From assembly GCA_024699855.1 (NCBI GenBank), contig JAMPIQ010000001.1:7812001-7876000 (forward strand): a stretch of DNA of 64,000 bases, given 5' to 3'. Source of the DNA: Aphelenchoides besseyi. Taxonomy: Eukaryota; Nematoda; Chromadorea; Rhabditida; Aphelenchoididae. Shown here piece by piece: positions 50,708-62,500 of the stretch; position 1 is the stretch's first letter; each line of letters begins with the position of its first letter. Both the position numbers and the translations under genes were made by a program. Below the pieces are notes generated by a model. That model saw only the letters and a list, made by a program, of their open reading frames with translations, was not told where the DNA came from and made no database searches.

Positions 50708-51941
50708 ATGAGCGGTCCAGTAATCGCAATGTTCGTAGATGAAACCTGGAGCTTTCGGCGGAGGGCGCCGGAAACTGTCGTGAAAGAAGAGAAAAACGAC
50801 GAACCCGAAGGTTTGCCGGCAAAAAGATTAAAGGCTTTTCATTTTGAAGCGAGAAAACCGAGAAGTCCACAGGTACACAAGCAAGAATGCTTAACGAAGT
50901 GCGGCGCCGCTAAATTGTTCACGTTCCTTCGCGACACGACTCGTTCCGCCGAGATCGTCTAACTGCCAATGGACACCAAACCGCTCCAATTGACTGGCGC
51001 ATCGACAACCGAAGAAGTGGGCGGCGACTGTCGGACAGCAATCCGGTCGGTCGACGAATCGGCGTGTCAAAATCGAAATTTTTGCTCGTCTACCACTAAC
51101 AGAGGGGCGAGAAGAAGAGGAAAGAAAGAATTACAAGAAGAAGAAGGCTGGAAAGCGGTTGTCCGAATTTTGAGCGAAGGAGCGCGAGCATTAGTTGAGG
51201 CCAAAGAGAGCTATTTGAAGGCTCACACCCGCAACGGCAAATAGCAAAAAGCCGAAGCTGCTGAAATGACTTTCGCTTCTGGCACGCTCTCAATTCCGTC
51301 GACGCGAGATACCAACGAAGCGTTTGGCTCAATAGGCGAATTCAAGAAAAACCAAAGGCTTCGGACAAAAAAAGCGGCAAAAAGGTACAACAAAATCCAA
51401 ACGAAGAGAAGATTGACTTTAAGGATTTGGCCTACGCTTTTTCGCGACACTCCGAAGAAAGACGAAATGAGTGTCAGCTTCTTAGTTTAAATAAAGACGT
51501 TACACTTAAACACAATGTCTGTGCCCATTTACCATCTCGTTTCCGGCGACTCTAAAACTCATCATCAGAAACGTGTCTCGCTGCTAATGAAACACAAAAC
51601 ACTCGAACAATAGAAAGAGGCGTGAATATGAAGTTTTGCGGTCGTGCACAGTTCCATCTATACGCACGTTACCATTCAGTTTCGATGTCCCACAAACCGA
51701 CATGTCCAACCGAACAAATTGAGGAAATGGCGAATGAAAAACTAGGTTACTTTTTGAATTTGTTGTTCATTTCCCTCGCAGCTCACCGTACATCTCGTCA
51801 AAAAAGAGGCGGGATCAGGATGACCAAGAAAGGGATATGAATATTTATAGCTCTGACTCGGATGTCATAAGTCTGCAGTCTAACTATTCTGACACATACT
51901 ACAAACATAACGACCCGACTGTCCATGAGATACATGAATAA
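50708..51941 (+). CDS. Tentative gene for an unknown basic, probably nuclear protein
   Basis: I do not recognise it, and the model is inferred. Pieces that join in phase: MSGPVIAMFVDETWSFRRRA through EARKPRSPQ (to about 50873); then RRVKIEIFARLPLTEGREEE through NYKKKKAGKR; then RIQEKPKASDKKSGKKVQQN through DFKDLAYAFSRHSEERRNE; then KRREYEVLRSCTVPSIRTLP through DVPQTD; and last ISPYISSKKRRDQDDQERDM through DPTVHEIHE. The chain is Lys/Arg-rich, with likely nuclear-localisation stretches, and has no membrane segment. Alternative frames in the same region are also open for up to 90 codons, so some joins may be wrong. Two introns are longer than usual (about 140-175 bases). Confidence 0.35.
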
Positions 51942-52152
51942 AAACTTCAACTTTTGTTCACATAAATTAGTTGAAATCCATCAAAAACTGTTGCAAATAA
52001 GCCCTTTGTCTTATCGCTTTGTGGACGCAGATGCCCGTTCTCGAACGTGTTCCGTTGTTCAGTTAGTAGCAAATAAGTTAAATGTCCTCTGGTCACCGAA
52101 GATTCTCGTTATCATAAAATGTCCGTTTATTTACAACATGAAGAAATTGCAT

Positions 52153-52612
52153 TCAACGATAACGTCGACAACGTGGAAAGTTCGCAATCATCTCATCTAA
52201 TCCGCTGTTCAATTGACTCAACAAACTCGAATCGACGGTGAACATTTTCTTTTCGCCCAAACTTGTCTTCGTCTGCAGAAGAATCTCGTGAGTCGGTTGG
52301 TTGGAACAACGACTAGCAATCTGAATTCAACTTATCGGTCATTTCGAAGCAAATACATTAAGGTAAAAAAATAAACTGTCGGCCCCACCACTTACATTTA
52401 TGTCAAATCGCATTGAAATTTGGGCCACTTGCTCGTCTGACACCGGAAACCTATCTTCTAATTGCATTTTACTTTAGTTAGATTCCAAGTACTTGTAGTT
52501 TCAAACGGACCTTTTCTTTCGTTTCCCCAACAACACCAAGCGATTTGGAGGTGTTGAAAATCAAAAGCAACAGTTGACCAAATCGAAGCTCACTAGCCGG
52601 CCAAGTGTTCAT
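52153..52612 (-). CDS. Small COMM-domain-like protein (tentative)
   Basis: The minus strand has EQVAQISMRFDINIASRCSN, then HEILLQTKTSLGEKKMFTVD and SSLLSQLNSGLDEMIANF. Strand-strand-helix spacing with a final Leu-rich helix resembles the COMM domain (COMMD proteins, which act in endosomal recycling). The N-terminal exon MNTWPASELRFGQLLLLIF starts at 52612, but its splice to the next exon does not keep an obvious phase. The whole protein would be under 120 residues. The start is unsure and the family is a weak call. Confidence 0.4.
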
Positions 52613-52677
52613 GTTATTCAGATCAAGTGGAATTTCTCATCGTTATTGCCAAATTCGGTAACTTTTCCGCAACTTAG

Positions 52678-54467
52678 ATGATTTCGGATTTGGACATTAT
52701 ACGGAAAAAAGCTGTTGAATCAACAGCTAACGGTCATGCGATGGATGGAAACCCGGAAATTTTAAAATGGAACTCCTCCATTTTAAATCAGACATCCGTT
52801 GAATCGCTGACAAATAACAATTTTCACCAGCTCCTACCGAAGGTATGTTTCTCGGTTTTTAATTGTTCTACTTACGATTTCAGAGCCGCTCCGGACTTCC
52901 CAACCTTGGAAACACTTGTTTCTTTAATGCCGTCCTTCAGGTGAGTGTTTTAAAAGCCGCGACGAAACAGAAGCTTTTGGCTATAACAATAATTGATTCT
53001 TACCTTTTCTTTTTTTATTGACGTCCATTGTATGACTGATTTTAGTGTTTGATTAACACTCCGCAATTCACTTATTACTTGGAGACTGTTGGTAAAAACG
53101 AGGAACTTCGATTGGCTCAAGATTCGGTCGTTACGATTTGTGATAAAAAAGTCGAGGTAGAAGCTGCGACATTCAAATTGGAACCCATGAGAATGCCGTT
53201 CATTGAAGTGTTTCGAAATTTCATACGTGAATTTCATTGTGGTCGATCTCTGAACCCGCGTCCTGTTCTTGATCAAATCGCTAGACGGTAATCACGATTC
53301 GAGTGCTCTCCTTACCGAGATATTTTAGCACACCGAGATTTCGCGGTTATCAACAACAAGATGCTCACGAACTACTTCGCTACCTGTTGGATGGACTGCG
53401 AAACGAGGAGTTGGAACGATTCAAGAAAGGAATAGCTAGCAAATTGGGTCAAGATACCTCAGAGGAAACGAAATGCAAAATTCAAGGTTAGTCGTGAGTT
53501 TTTATTATAAATCATTTATTTCAGCTTATTTGTACGCAATTGGACAGCCATGTTTGGATCGGGTGTTTGCTGGAACGTGGTTGCAACATATCAAATGTCT
53601 TACTTGCCAACATTTAAGTCACACAAACGAAACTTTTCATGTTCGTTCCTTCGTTTTTTTTTACAAGATTTTGTTTTTTAGGACATTTCGTTGAGTATTC
53701 CAACTCAAGAACAGATAGAGAAAATGAAAGAGGCAATGGAGGAATTCGACTCATCAGTAATAACCGATGCGGACAGTTCAACATATGAGGCATCTTATCG
53801 CAGTGTAAGAAGCTTACGAAAATATTTTAACATTCTATTTCAGTGGTTAGCTGGTTTTGCGAATCGATGGTTCTTTCAACCGTGGTTTTCATGGCTGATC
53901 AATTTCTATCGTTACATGTTCTCCGAATCGATTACGATCGACGATTGTCTTCGAGCATTCTTTGCTTCTGATCATCTACGGGAAGATAATATGTACAAAT
54001 GCGAGAAATGTGACAAACTACGCAATGGGATCAAACAATGTCGAATCAAAACTTTGCCCGAGATTCTATGCATTCACTTGAAACGTTTTCGTCATGATCA
54101 CATGTACAACACGAAGATTAGTACGAGAATTTCATTTCCACTACACGACTTAGACTTATCGCCGTACATGACCATCGACGAAGACGAAACGCCCGAATCA
54201 ACGACCTATGATTTGAGCGCAGTTGTCAGTCACCGAGGTAGTAGTGTTGATTGTAAGTTCTCACGAGCTCAGGTGATCATTCATTTTTGTGTTTTAGTTG
54301 GCCACTATGTTGCTTACTGTTATAATCAACATGAAGATACGTGGTACGAATTTGACGATAGCTACGTTCGGACGGTCAGTGAAGCGGAAGTACAAGCGGC
54401 CGAAGCATACCTTCTTTTCTATCAACGCCGATGCAATAGTAGTTTAGATGAAATAGATGACTTTTAA
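52678..54467 (+). CDS. Ubiquitin-specific protease (USP16/45 or USP20/33-like)
   Basis: This is a cysteine protease that removes ubiquitin. The short N-terminal part has no zinc-finger UBP. The Cys box is GLPNLGNTCFFNAVLQCL, with the catalytic Cys codon at 52917-52919. It is followed by RFRGYQQQDAHELLRYLLDG, a CxxC pair (KCLTCQHLS) and, after a short acidic stretch, a second pair YKCEKCDKLRNGIKQC. Then come LPEILCIHLKRFRHDHMYNT and the His box VGHYVAYCYNQHEDTWYEFD (His codon 54303-54305), ending AEAYLLFYQRR. The first half is most like USP16/45 and the last part like USP20/33, so the subfamily is open. An unusual aromatic insert lies at 53844-53930. Confidence 0.88.
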
Positions 54468-54891
54468 ATTCGATAATAAAGCGAACAGTGCCGCATTCCA
54501 GGTCTTTCGTACGTTTAAGTTGTATAAGATTTATTTTGTCTTCATAGAAGAATATGAATTAATATGTTTAAATTGTTTAAGACATGTTGGATAATAACTT
54601 TAAATGATAGAAGTTTGAAAGAGTGAGAGTAAAAATGAGCTCGAAACAACGTAGAAATAATACTTTGAGAAGGTCGAGTCAAAATGTGAGTAGATTTGTT
54701 GAAAACAAAAATAAATCTTATGTACAGAAACACATCTAAACGTCTAAATGGAAGCCCGTCAGTTGAATCACAAAGGTTTTAGAGAGGAATTGGAGGGAAT
54801 ATGCAACAGTGAAGGGCAAATGGATGGGTCGTTTCGTAGTGTCGACCGAGATTCAAAAATAACGGCAAATGATGTACAGAGTTTGTCATTG
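54468..54891. other. Convergent 3' region
   Basis: It contains poly(A)-type AATAAA just after the USP stop. A plus-strand open frame at 54748-54948 overlaps the last exon of the nuclear receptor and is judged a shadow. Confidence 0.4.
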
Positions 54892-57800
54892 TTACATAGC
54901 GACAGAATCAATAGTTCCCACGTTGTTGAGCAAGTGAGGTTCGAATAGTTCACGACTAAGTAGAGGCTCAACGATTTCCGCCGACCATCTCAGCGAATCA
55001 ACAACTCCATTTGCTGGCGAACAGTTGACAATCGACGAGCTGTTAAGGGACTGAAGAACGTGCAACTTATTCAAAAGATCATCGTATTCCGCACAACAAC
55101 GTTGTTGATTTTGAGCACAAAGTGTGTAAAGTACTCTACAAATACTGGGTTTGTTTTAAGTCCTTGCGATCTACAAATACCTTTTAAGAATAGATTTCAA
55201 TTTTGCTGATTCATGAGCAACTAGACCCTTGTTTTCAATGTTGGGTGCCGCTGGATCGAAAATAGCCAGTAATCCAAGAAGAAGCATAATCGACTCGTTT
55301 GTTCGCCATTCTTCGCGTAATGAGTTGAAAAACTGAACAACGGTATCCGAAATCGCATTCTGTGGACTCCAACCACCGTTGTCGTTCATGCTCATCGCCG
55401 ATCGAATGGTGAAATGAGAGGCACAACCATTTTTCAACAAAGCTGCTTGATCGTTTCTGGACAACGATCGAAACACGTTGAGACGACTGGTGAACCGAAT
55501 TAGTCCTCTCAATGCGGTATCCGTTGCCGATTCGGTGCCCATCGAATTCGCGGGCTCATTTGGAATCGCCCAAAATGTGTTTGCTTGCAAGATTTCATTC
55601 AGTTCAGCTTTGTCTGAGTCGTTCAACAACGTGCAGTCGGGGTCCACTTGTTGACAGTCCATTCGTTCTACAACACGTGGTTGTTGTTCGTTCAATAGAT
55701 CTCGATGCACGACGTCAACAATCACCATGTCGTTAGGATATCGACCGCACTAGAAATCAATGTTACTCATAATTTCAAAATCAATTTGACATACTTGGCA
55801 TTTACAAACACATTTTAATGTCGGATGAATCGTTTGAGCAGTGTTTTGTTGGGCTTGACGATTCTCGATGTTTTCTTGAACGATTGCCGTAAGAACGGCT
55901 TTAGGAACGGTGACCATTTCCTGCAAACAACATCAATAAGAACAATTGAAGTGTTCAATTACTGGAACAGGATTGGGCTGCAAGGTCGATGCAACTAACG
56001 GAGCCGGTGGTAATGAAACGGGTGGCAAAATTGGTTGAACCGGCGGCGATGCTTCAATCAACGGCTGTTGCGATAAGGCGAACGATGCAATCGGTGCCGG
56101 AGGAGTTAAATTGGTTGGCAAAATGCCATTCGGTTGTGTAGCTGCGACAATTTCAGCGGTTGCTTGTAATCGTTGAGCTGCGACTTGCGCGGCAAATTGT
56201 TGTTGAACTTGCGCTAAAATTCCCATTTAGTTATATCTGATGGATATTCAAAGAGAATGGCCAGCGAATGACCATAAAATTGAGTATTCGAGAACTTACA
56301 AGCAATTTGAGCCTGTTGTTCAAGTTGAGCTTGATGCTGAATTGCTTCCGCAATCTTGGCAGCTTGTGCCAATTGGACCACTTGAGCGTTGTTGAAATTG
56401 GCAGCAGCAGCGGCGGCAGCAATAGAAACATTCGCTGCTAAATCATTGAGTTTATTGGATTCGATTGAAAACTGCAATTTACGAGGTGGTTGAACTGAGG
56501 CGGCAATCTGAGCTGCAGTGATTTGTTGTTCGATATTGCACGGAGCTGCGGGCTGAACAATTGGCAACGGTTGGCTTGCAGCTGCAGCCAAAACTTGTTG
56601 TGCTTGAAGAGCAATTGGATTTTCGGGTTGAACGGCGACTGATGGAACGACTACCGGTGGAACGGCTTGTTGCAAACTTCCAACGGCCGGCAGAATCGCC
56701 GAAGCGACGGGAAGCGGTGGATTTACAGATGGTATTAACGGAGCAAGAACCGGTGCAGTTGTTGGAATCGAACTCGGCAACGAGCCGTTGAGAACTTGTT
56801 GGTTATTGACGGGCAGCATTGTTGTGTCCATATTGACATTTGGAATCGATGCTGGAACGGCTTCTTTTTCGCATTTCTCTTGCTGTGCCTTTTCCGCAGC
56901 TCGACGTTCGCGATTGTCTTGAATTCGTTGCTTCTTCTCCAATCGTGCTTCCTCCGACATAATCCATTCCTTTCGCATGCCTTGTTCAAAGCATTTCTTT
57001 AAACTGAAAGTAAAGAGATTAGACACTTGGATTTCTTGCTGCAAACGCTATCACTTGTGTTACACTTACCGACATCGTTGACAGAAACGACGACTAACAA
57101 TGTTAATGTCACAGTTGTCGTTAAAAGGACATCGAATGTCCTTTTCCTTGTTTGCATTACGTCGAAAAAATGCCTAAAATCGTTAAATAGTAATAAACGA
57201 TCTTGATATAGTGAATAAGAGAATAAACTTGAAGAAAATCTCTTCACTGACCTTACAAGATTCACATCTGAAAAAGTTGATGTTGACGCAAGAAATATAC
57301 GATTAGAACTTACGTAATCACGTTGAAATTATAAGAATAACTTTTGTCGCCGCAAACACGACTAAACAGATGGGTTGTTGAAGAGGTGCTGTTGTTTACT
57401 TACCAAATCTTTGTTGCCGCCCTCTTTTCACCACCAGTTGGTGCCTGCGCGGAGGATTGTGAATTTGGATCCGAACTGTTCGAATTTGCATCCTGTGGTC
57501 CAGCGTTGGAGAAGGTTCGCTTACGAGTCAATGGTTGCGGATCGTCGGCTTCGCGTTTAAGCCCGCGTGTTTCTGAAGAGACGTTTGGATCATTGATCGA
57601 TGGAGGTGCGATGAAGCCAAGTGACGGAGCGCTCGTCGAAGCTAAGGCCCCTTTGAGGAGGAGTTAGCGCACGCGTATTAGTAAAGGCAAGACTTACCAG
57701 CAAACGAAGGGAATTGAGAATCTTCGCTGTCAAGACGAATATGTGAAAATTCAGAAATCGAGTCACGTGAATACTCGTCATCATAATCATCGTCACTGTG

Positions 57801-57935
57801 CTGTTGTCCATCGTCTTCGTCCTCTTCACTTGACGCTGAATTGTAAGGAAACCGTTTGGGCGGCGAACCACGCAAATCGCCCTGATCAATGGAATGATTG
57901 CGACCCCTTGGCACGGAAAACGTTTGTTCGCTCAT
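54892..57935 (-). CDS. daf-12: Nuclear hormone receptor of the DAF-12/NHR-8/DHR96 (NR1J) group
   Basis: This is a ligand-gated transcription factor. In worm relatives it responds to sterol-derived dafachronic acids or to xenobiotics and lipids. The start is MSEQTFSVPRGRNHSIDQGD, then an acidic and Ser-rich A/B region. The DNA-binding domain (about 57010-57365) reads ICRVCGDKSYSYNFNVIT, CESCKAFFRRNANKEKDI with the ESCKA P-box, then CPFNDNCDINIVSRRFCQRC. The hinge is very long (about 400 residues), Gln/Ala/Pro-rich (AAAAAAANFNNAQVVQLAQA). The ligand-binding domain has RFTSRLNVFRSLSRNDQAAL and ISDTVVQFFNSLREEWRTNE, and ends with PLLSRELFEPHLL, probably helix 12. The gene symbol is inferred, and NHR-8 or NHR-48 orthology is possible. 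Confidence 0.88.
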
Positions 57936-59566
57936 TGCTTGTTAATGTCTATCGATGATTGGAATGATGGTACGATCGTGGCCTTTTCATAAAACAACAA
58001 ATCCAACAATTTGATAACAACGGACGACAGCCGACAAATAACGAATGGGTCTGTAAACAAAAAGTTTTGATTATTGGTCCTCGACTGCACTCATGCGCTG
58101 TTGCGTATGATGAGGTGCGACGCGGGAATTTTTTAAAGTCCACCGTTTTTTCAAATGTTGAACGGGAGTGAAGACCCCGCTGGCAACAAGTGAGAAAACG
58201 TCGAGACACGAAGAGACGCTCGAGAACACTAGAAATGTTGCGGGGGACTCGAAAGCACGCGGTTTAACCAAACGACCGTTCCGTCCAACAAAAGTCGGCA
58301 ATAAAAAGTAGAAAAAAGATTAAAATTAGGCGCCAACAAATGAAACGCTCTCAAAAATAAGAACCAAGTGTTTTGGAAGTGCGGGGACCGATTCTGCGTC
58401 TGTGGTTTTGGGCAGCGGTTGATTAACGGCAACAAATCAGTCAGTTGGATCAGTCGGTGATCGCAATACGCTCGGCGACCTCCAAAATGCGCAAAAGTAG
58501 GCGGAGAAACGACTGGAAAAAGACGTCGCTCGCAAATGCGTTGGAAGAGTGCAAGTTCAGCACACACACCGCACGAAAATGCGTCGCAACGAAAAGATCG
58601 AGCAACCCCACCAAACGCATGTGATCAAAAACGGCGATAAAATCGGCTTGATAAGCGCCAGCGAATGTCTCCGCCCAATCCACGCACTCTCTCGTTTGTT
58701 GTGCTCGTAGTTCAATGAGCACTGGACGAGTTCAAATCGTCACACGACGAAAGAGCAAATGGAGGACTTTTCTGCGGAATCCTCGCGGTCCTGTGCTGGA
58801 ATTTCATCGATCAAAAACCACTACGAACCCCCGCCAAAATTCCGCTTTCTCATCGTTGGCCGAGTTCTCGCGGCCAAACAAAAACAACAAACGTCCGCGA
58901 GAACTCCCGCGAAGCGAGTGGACCGAAAAATGACGTCTTTTTGGTACAAGTTCGGAGCATAGGAAAGCACCAGTAATGCAAAAGCGTCTGGAAATGTCAA
59001 TGACATTTCGCTGCTCAATGATCAAAAACAAAACAACAGTTTTTTGTGTTGCAACCAACTTGCGTTCCAAAGACGTTTGTCACGGGCACTCAGATGTCCA
59101 CGTGGAGTGCGAAATGCGCTCAAATGCGCAAACGAAATTGCGTGCGAAGTGAGAAATCAACGGGAAAGTTTTCTCCATTCACACACGCCCACTACTTTCG
59201 ACTATTTTTGGTAACTGATGAATAGCGTTGAAAAGCGCACGATAATGTGATTGTTGCGCACACACGTGATTTCATGCAGTTAACAGCCACCAACTGTTTT
59301 TCAACGACAAATCGATGGCTTCCGGGCGACGCAAATTCGTTCTCGTCAACAGCAATCGTCCGCCCAGCACAAACGACAAAGAAGAGTGCGACCGTATTGC
59401 ACTGCGAGTAAACAACAAACTTGACGAGCACGTTCGCTCTCGGAGCGATTGTCTTCTCTGACCATTCGTTTCACGTTGACTGCAAACGATTTGGAGGAAT
59501 TCATCGTGGCAAACGTTATTCCTCAGTAATTAACTTAATATTGAACAATAGGTAATTGTTCAATAA
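57936..59566. other. Divergent upstream region of the nuclear receptor and SCYL2
   Basis: About 1.6 kb without a supported gene. Frames at 58715-58933 and 58759-58962 run through compositionally biased DNA. A 12-base perfect inverted repeat lies at 58862-58873 and 58895-58906 with a 21-base spacer. It probably contains both promoters. Confidence 0.4.
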
Positions 59567-62500
59567 ATGGAGTATCTAAACAAATTTCGATCAACGGTCA
59601 GTTCGGCTGCAGCTCAAGTACAAAGTGCTTCTCGCAACTACCTGCCCGGCAATCCAATATTTCGCGAGTATGAAGTTCAAGAACAAGTGGCTTCGGCAGG
59701 ACCGGGAAACTGTTGGAAGATATTTCAAGGAACAAAGCTCTCAACTAAGCAGGTTTTTTAAACTATTCTTTTTAATTCGCTTTTTTTGAATGCTCAGACT
59801 GTTTCTGTGTGGTTATTCGAAAAGAAACAGATTGAGAAGTGGCCACGAGTTGAAAGAGAAGCATTTCCCGACATTATGAAACGTGGAGTTCATCAGCTAA
59901 CTCGCCTCCGGCATCCACGTCTTTTGATCGTGGAACATGCGTTAGAAGAGTCTCGAGACTCTTTTGCTTTTTGCACAGAAGAAGTCTACACATCTCTTGC
60001 GAATGTGATGGGAAGCACAGAGAATTTGGATACACGGCCAAAATATTTGGACAACTTCAAGTTCACAGACATTGAATGCAGTCACGGGTTATTTCAAGTT
60101 AGTTGCGTTTACTGGTTGATCTAATTCCGTAAGTCTAGTTGTGCGAAGCATTATGTTTCCTTCAAAACGATGTCAAACTTCTACACGCCAATATTTGCCC
60201 GACTTCAGTGGTTGTGAACTCGCGAGGTGCATGGAAACTCAGTGGATTCGAATTTTGTGTTTCGGGACTGTGCGATCCGGGCAGCAGTGAAGTCACTTAT
60301 CAAATCACGGAATTTGACAAGACAATTATGCCGGTCATGTTGCCGTCTGCACATTATTCAGCTCCTGAGCTGCTAAACTCTTCAAAGTGCGACACTCGTG
60401 CCGACGTTTTTTCTTTGGCCATGTTGGTGTGTACGATCTTCAACAACTACAAACCGGTTTCGAGAAGTGGAGTTTATGATAAACTGAACGTGAGTTTGCA
60501 GTTCGCCGATTACTGTATAATCGTTTTTTTAAGGCCAATGCAACGGAAATTCCATCTAACTGGCTAACAAACGTTCCTTCACTTTTTGTTCCTGATCTTA
60601 AACGATGTTTAAGTCAAAATCCATTAAATCGACTTGAAGCCAATCAATTAACACGGGTACGAAATGTTTCCGTCTTTTAATCTTGTCGTTTGCAGATCGC
60701 GTACTTTGATGACCCGAGAATAAAGACGTTGAACTATTTGGAGTCTTTGATACAAATGGAAAATTCGCAGAAGATCCAATTCTTCAAAGGTCTTCCGCAG
60801 ATCCTGGATCGTTTTCCTAATCGACCTTTGCTTCAAAAAGTTTTCCCGTTTCTTCAATTCGACAATTTGGAGTTAGTTCCATTTCTGCTTCCATCTGTGT
60901 TCTACATATCCGAAAAGGTTGACAATGAAGACTTTGCCAAAGTTGTTTTTCCAAGAATTTCGCCTCTGTAAGTCCACAACCTTCGATCGTATGCTTCAGC
61001 TTTCTCTTACAGATTCAAAGTTCAACAACCATATCAGGTTTTTACAGACTCTACGATCGAGTATTATTCTTTTTTTGTAGATTATTTTGATGTTACTGCA
61101 GAAGATGACATTGCTCTTGGAGAAATCGCCGAAAAGTGAAATTCGTGACCACGTTTTACCAATGGTATTCAACGCGATTTGCAACGAAAATCCACGTATT
61201 CAAGTATTTATAGTTTTTTATTGCTTCTAACAAAAAGTGGTTTCAGGAATTGTGTCTTCAAATTGTACCAATGATCGGAATGTTGGTCGATCGAGATGCA
61301 ATGAAAACTCAACTGCTTCCAAGATTATTGAAACTGGCAATCGATGGATCTGTTCTATCGGTAAATAATTTATGTCTGAGCATTGTTGTAAAACTCAACA
61401 CCGCTCGCTGAATGTTGTGCTCTTAGGAGACGACTAAAACGATGCTCGAACTTCTGGAACACTAAAATAATCGAATCTTTTATTGGCCGTCTTTTCATTT
61501 TACCTTTGCCTGCGTCCACTTTATGTAAAGCCAAACCATAAGCGGGATTATGACAACGAATCGGACTAATCGCAACGTTGTAATCGTAAACCGCCACTTC
61601 CACGTCGTCTTCACTCCTTCTACAGTAGCCACAAGCGTATCGGCATTCTCTGAATGCTATTGGCATATTCGCGCAATTAATCTTTTTGTATTCCGGTTCA
61701 CTCCAAATTGATCTTCTACACAATCGGTGCTGATTTTGAGTTTATACTTGACACTAACCTCATCACGAAATCCGCACACCAGGAGTCTGATCGACGATTG
61801 TAACATCCGGAAGTGTCTTGACTGGGTGTCAATAGCAAGTTATCAACTACCTTTTCGTAATCCAAGGAGTAAGAATCGTCTTTTTCTGTCTCAAAACTAA
61901 AACTGCAAAGGTTTAATGTCTCAGCCGCTATTCTTCACCATGTTCTACAACATTGGACGAAGACGAAATCCGCATTCGTGAGGCAATTGTAAAGAAAATT
62001 AGCGCTGTTCTTTTGTTTCAGACGTTTACACGTCAACGTTGTTAGTCGATCGATGCAACATGGCGTTTGACCGCTTATTTTCCCAATGCCAGAGTATTCT
62101 ATAGGAGTCATGAAAGAAAGTGAACTCGAAAACTTACGTTCGATTGACTGATTATTTTGAACAAAAATGGTTAAGAATATTATTGCAATAGCTGATAGAC
62201 TCATGGCCAACTTCAGACACCCACGTTCAATATTTTAATCGTTCATTTCAAAGGGTTTGCTGACATTAACTGAAGGCGAAAAATTATATTTGGAATCAAA
62301 TAACCGCTAATCCACTTGGCCGCTCATTTCACGCTCCGCCCATTGCGTTATTGTTTGCGTGTCGTGAAATGCGACTGAAAGCTTTCGATCAATCTTGGAA
62401 TCATAACTCGAGTAACTAATTTCAGATTCGAGTGATGACGCTTTTGTGTTTGGGTAAACTATTGCCCACGCTGGAACCTTGGATGGTGAGCGATCAAGTG

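Noticed and set aside
54748..54948. Plus-strand open frame of 66 codons starting with a good ATG
   Set aside because: It overlaps the last exon of the nuclear receptor on the other strand, whose LBD sequence is well supported, and has no domain.
58229..58962. Several overlapping frames upstream of SCYL2
   Set aside because: All lack domains and splice partners, and both strands are open together, which fits biased promoter DNA.
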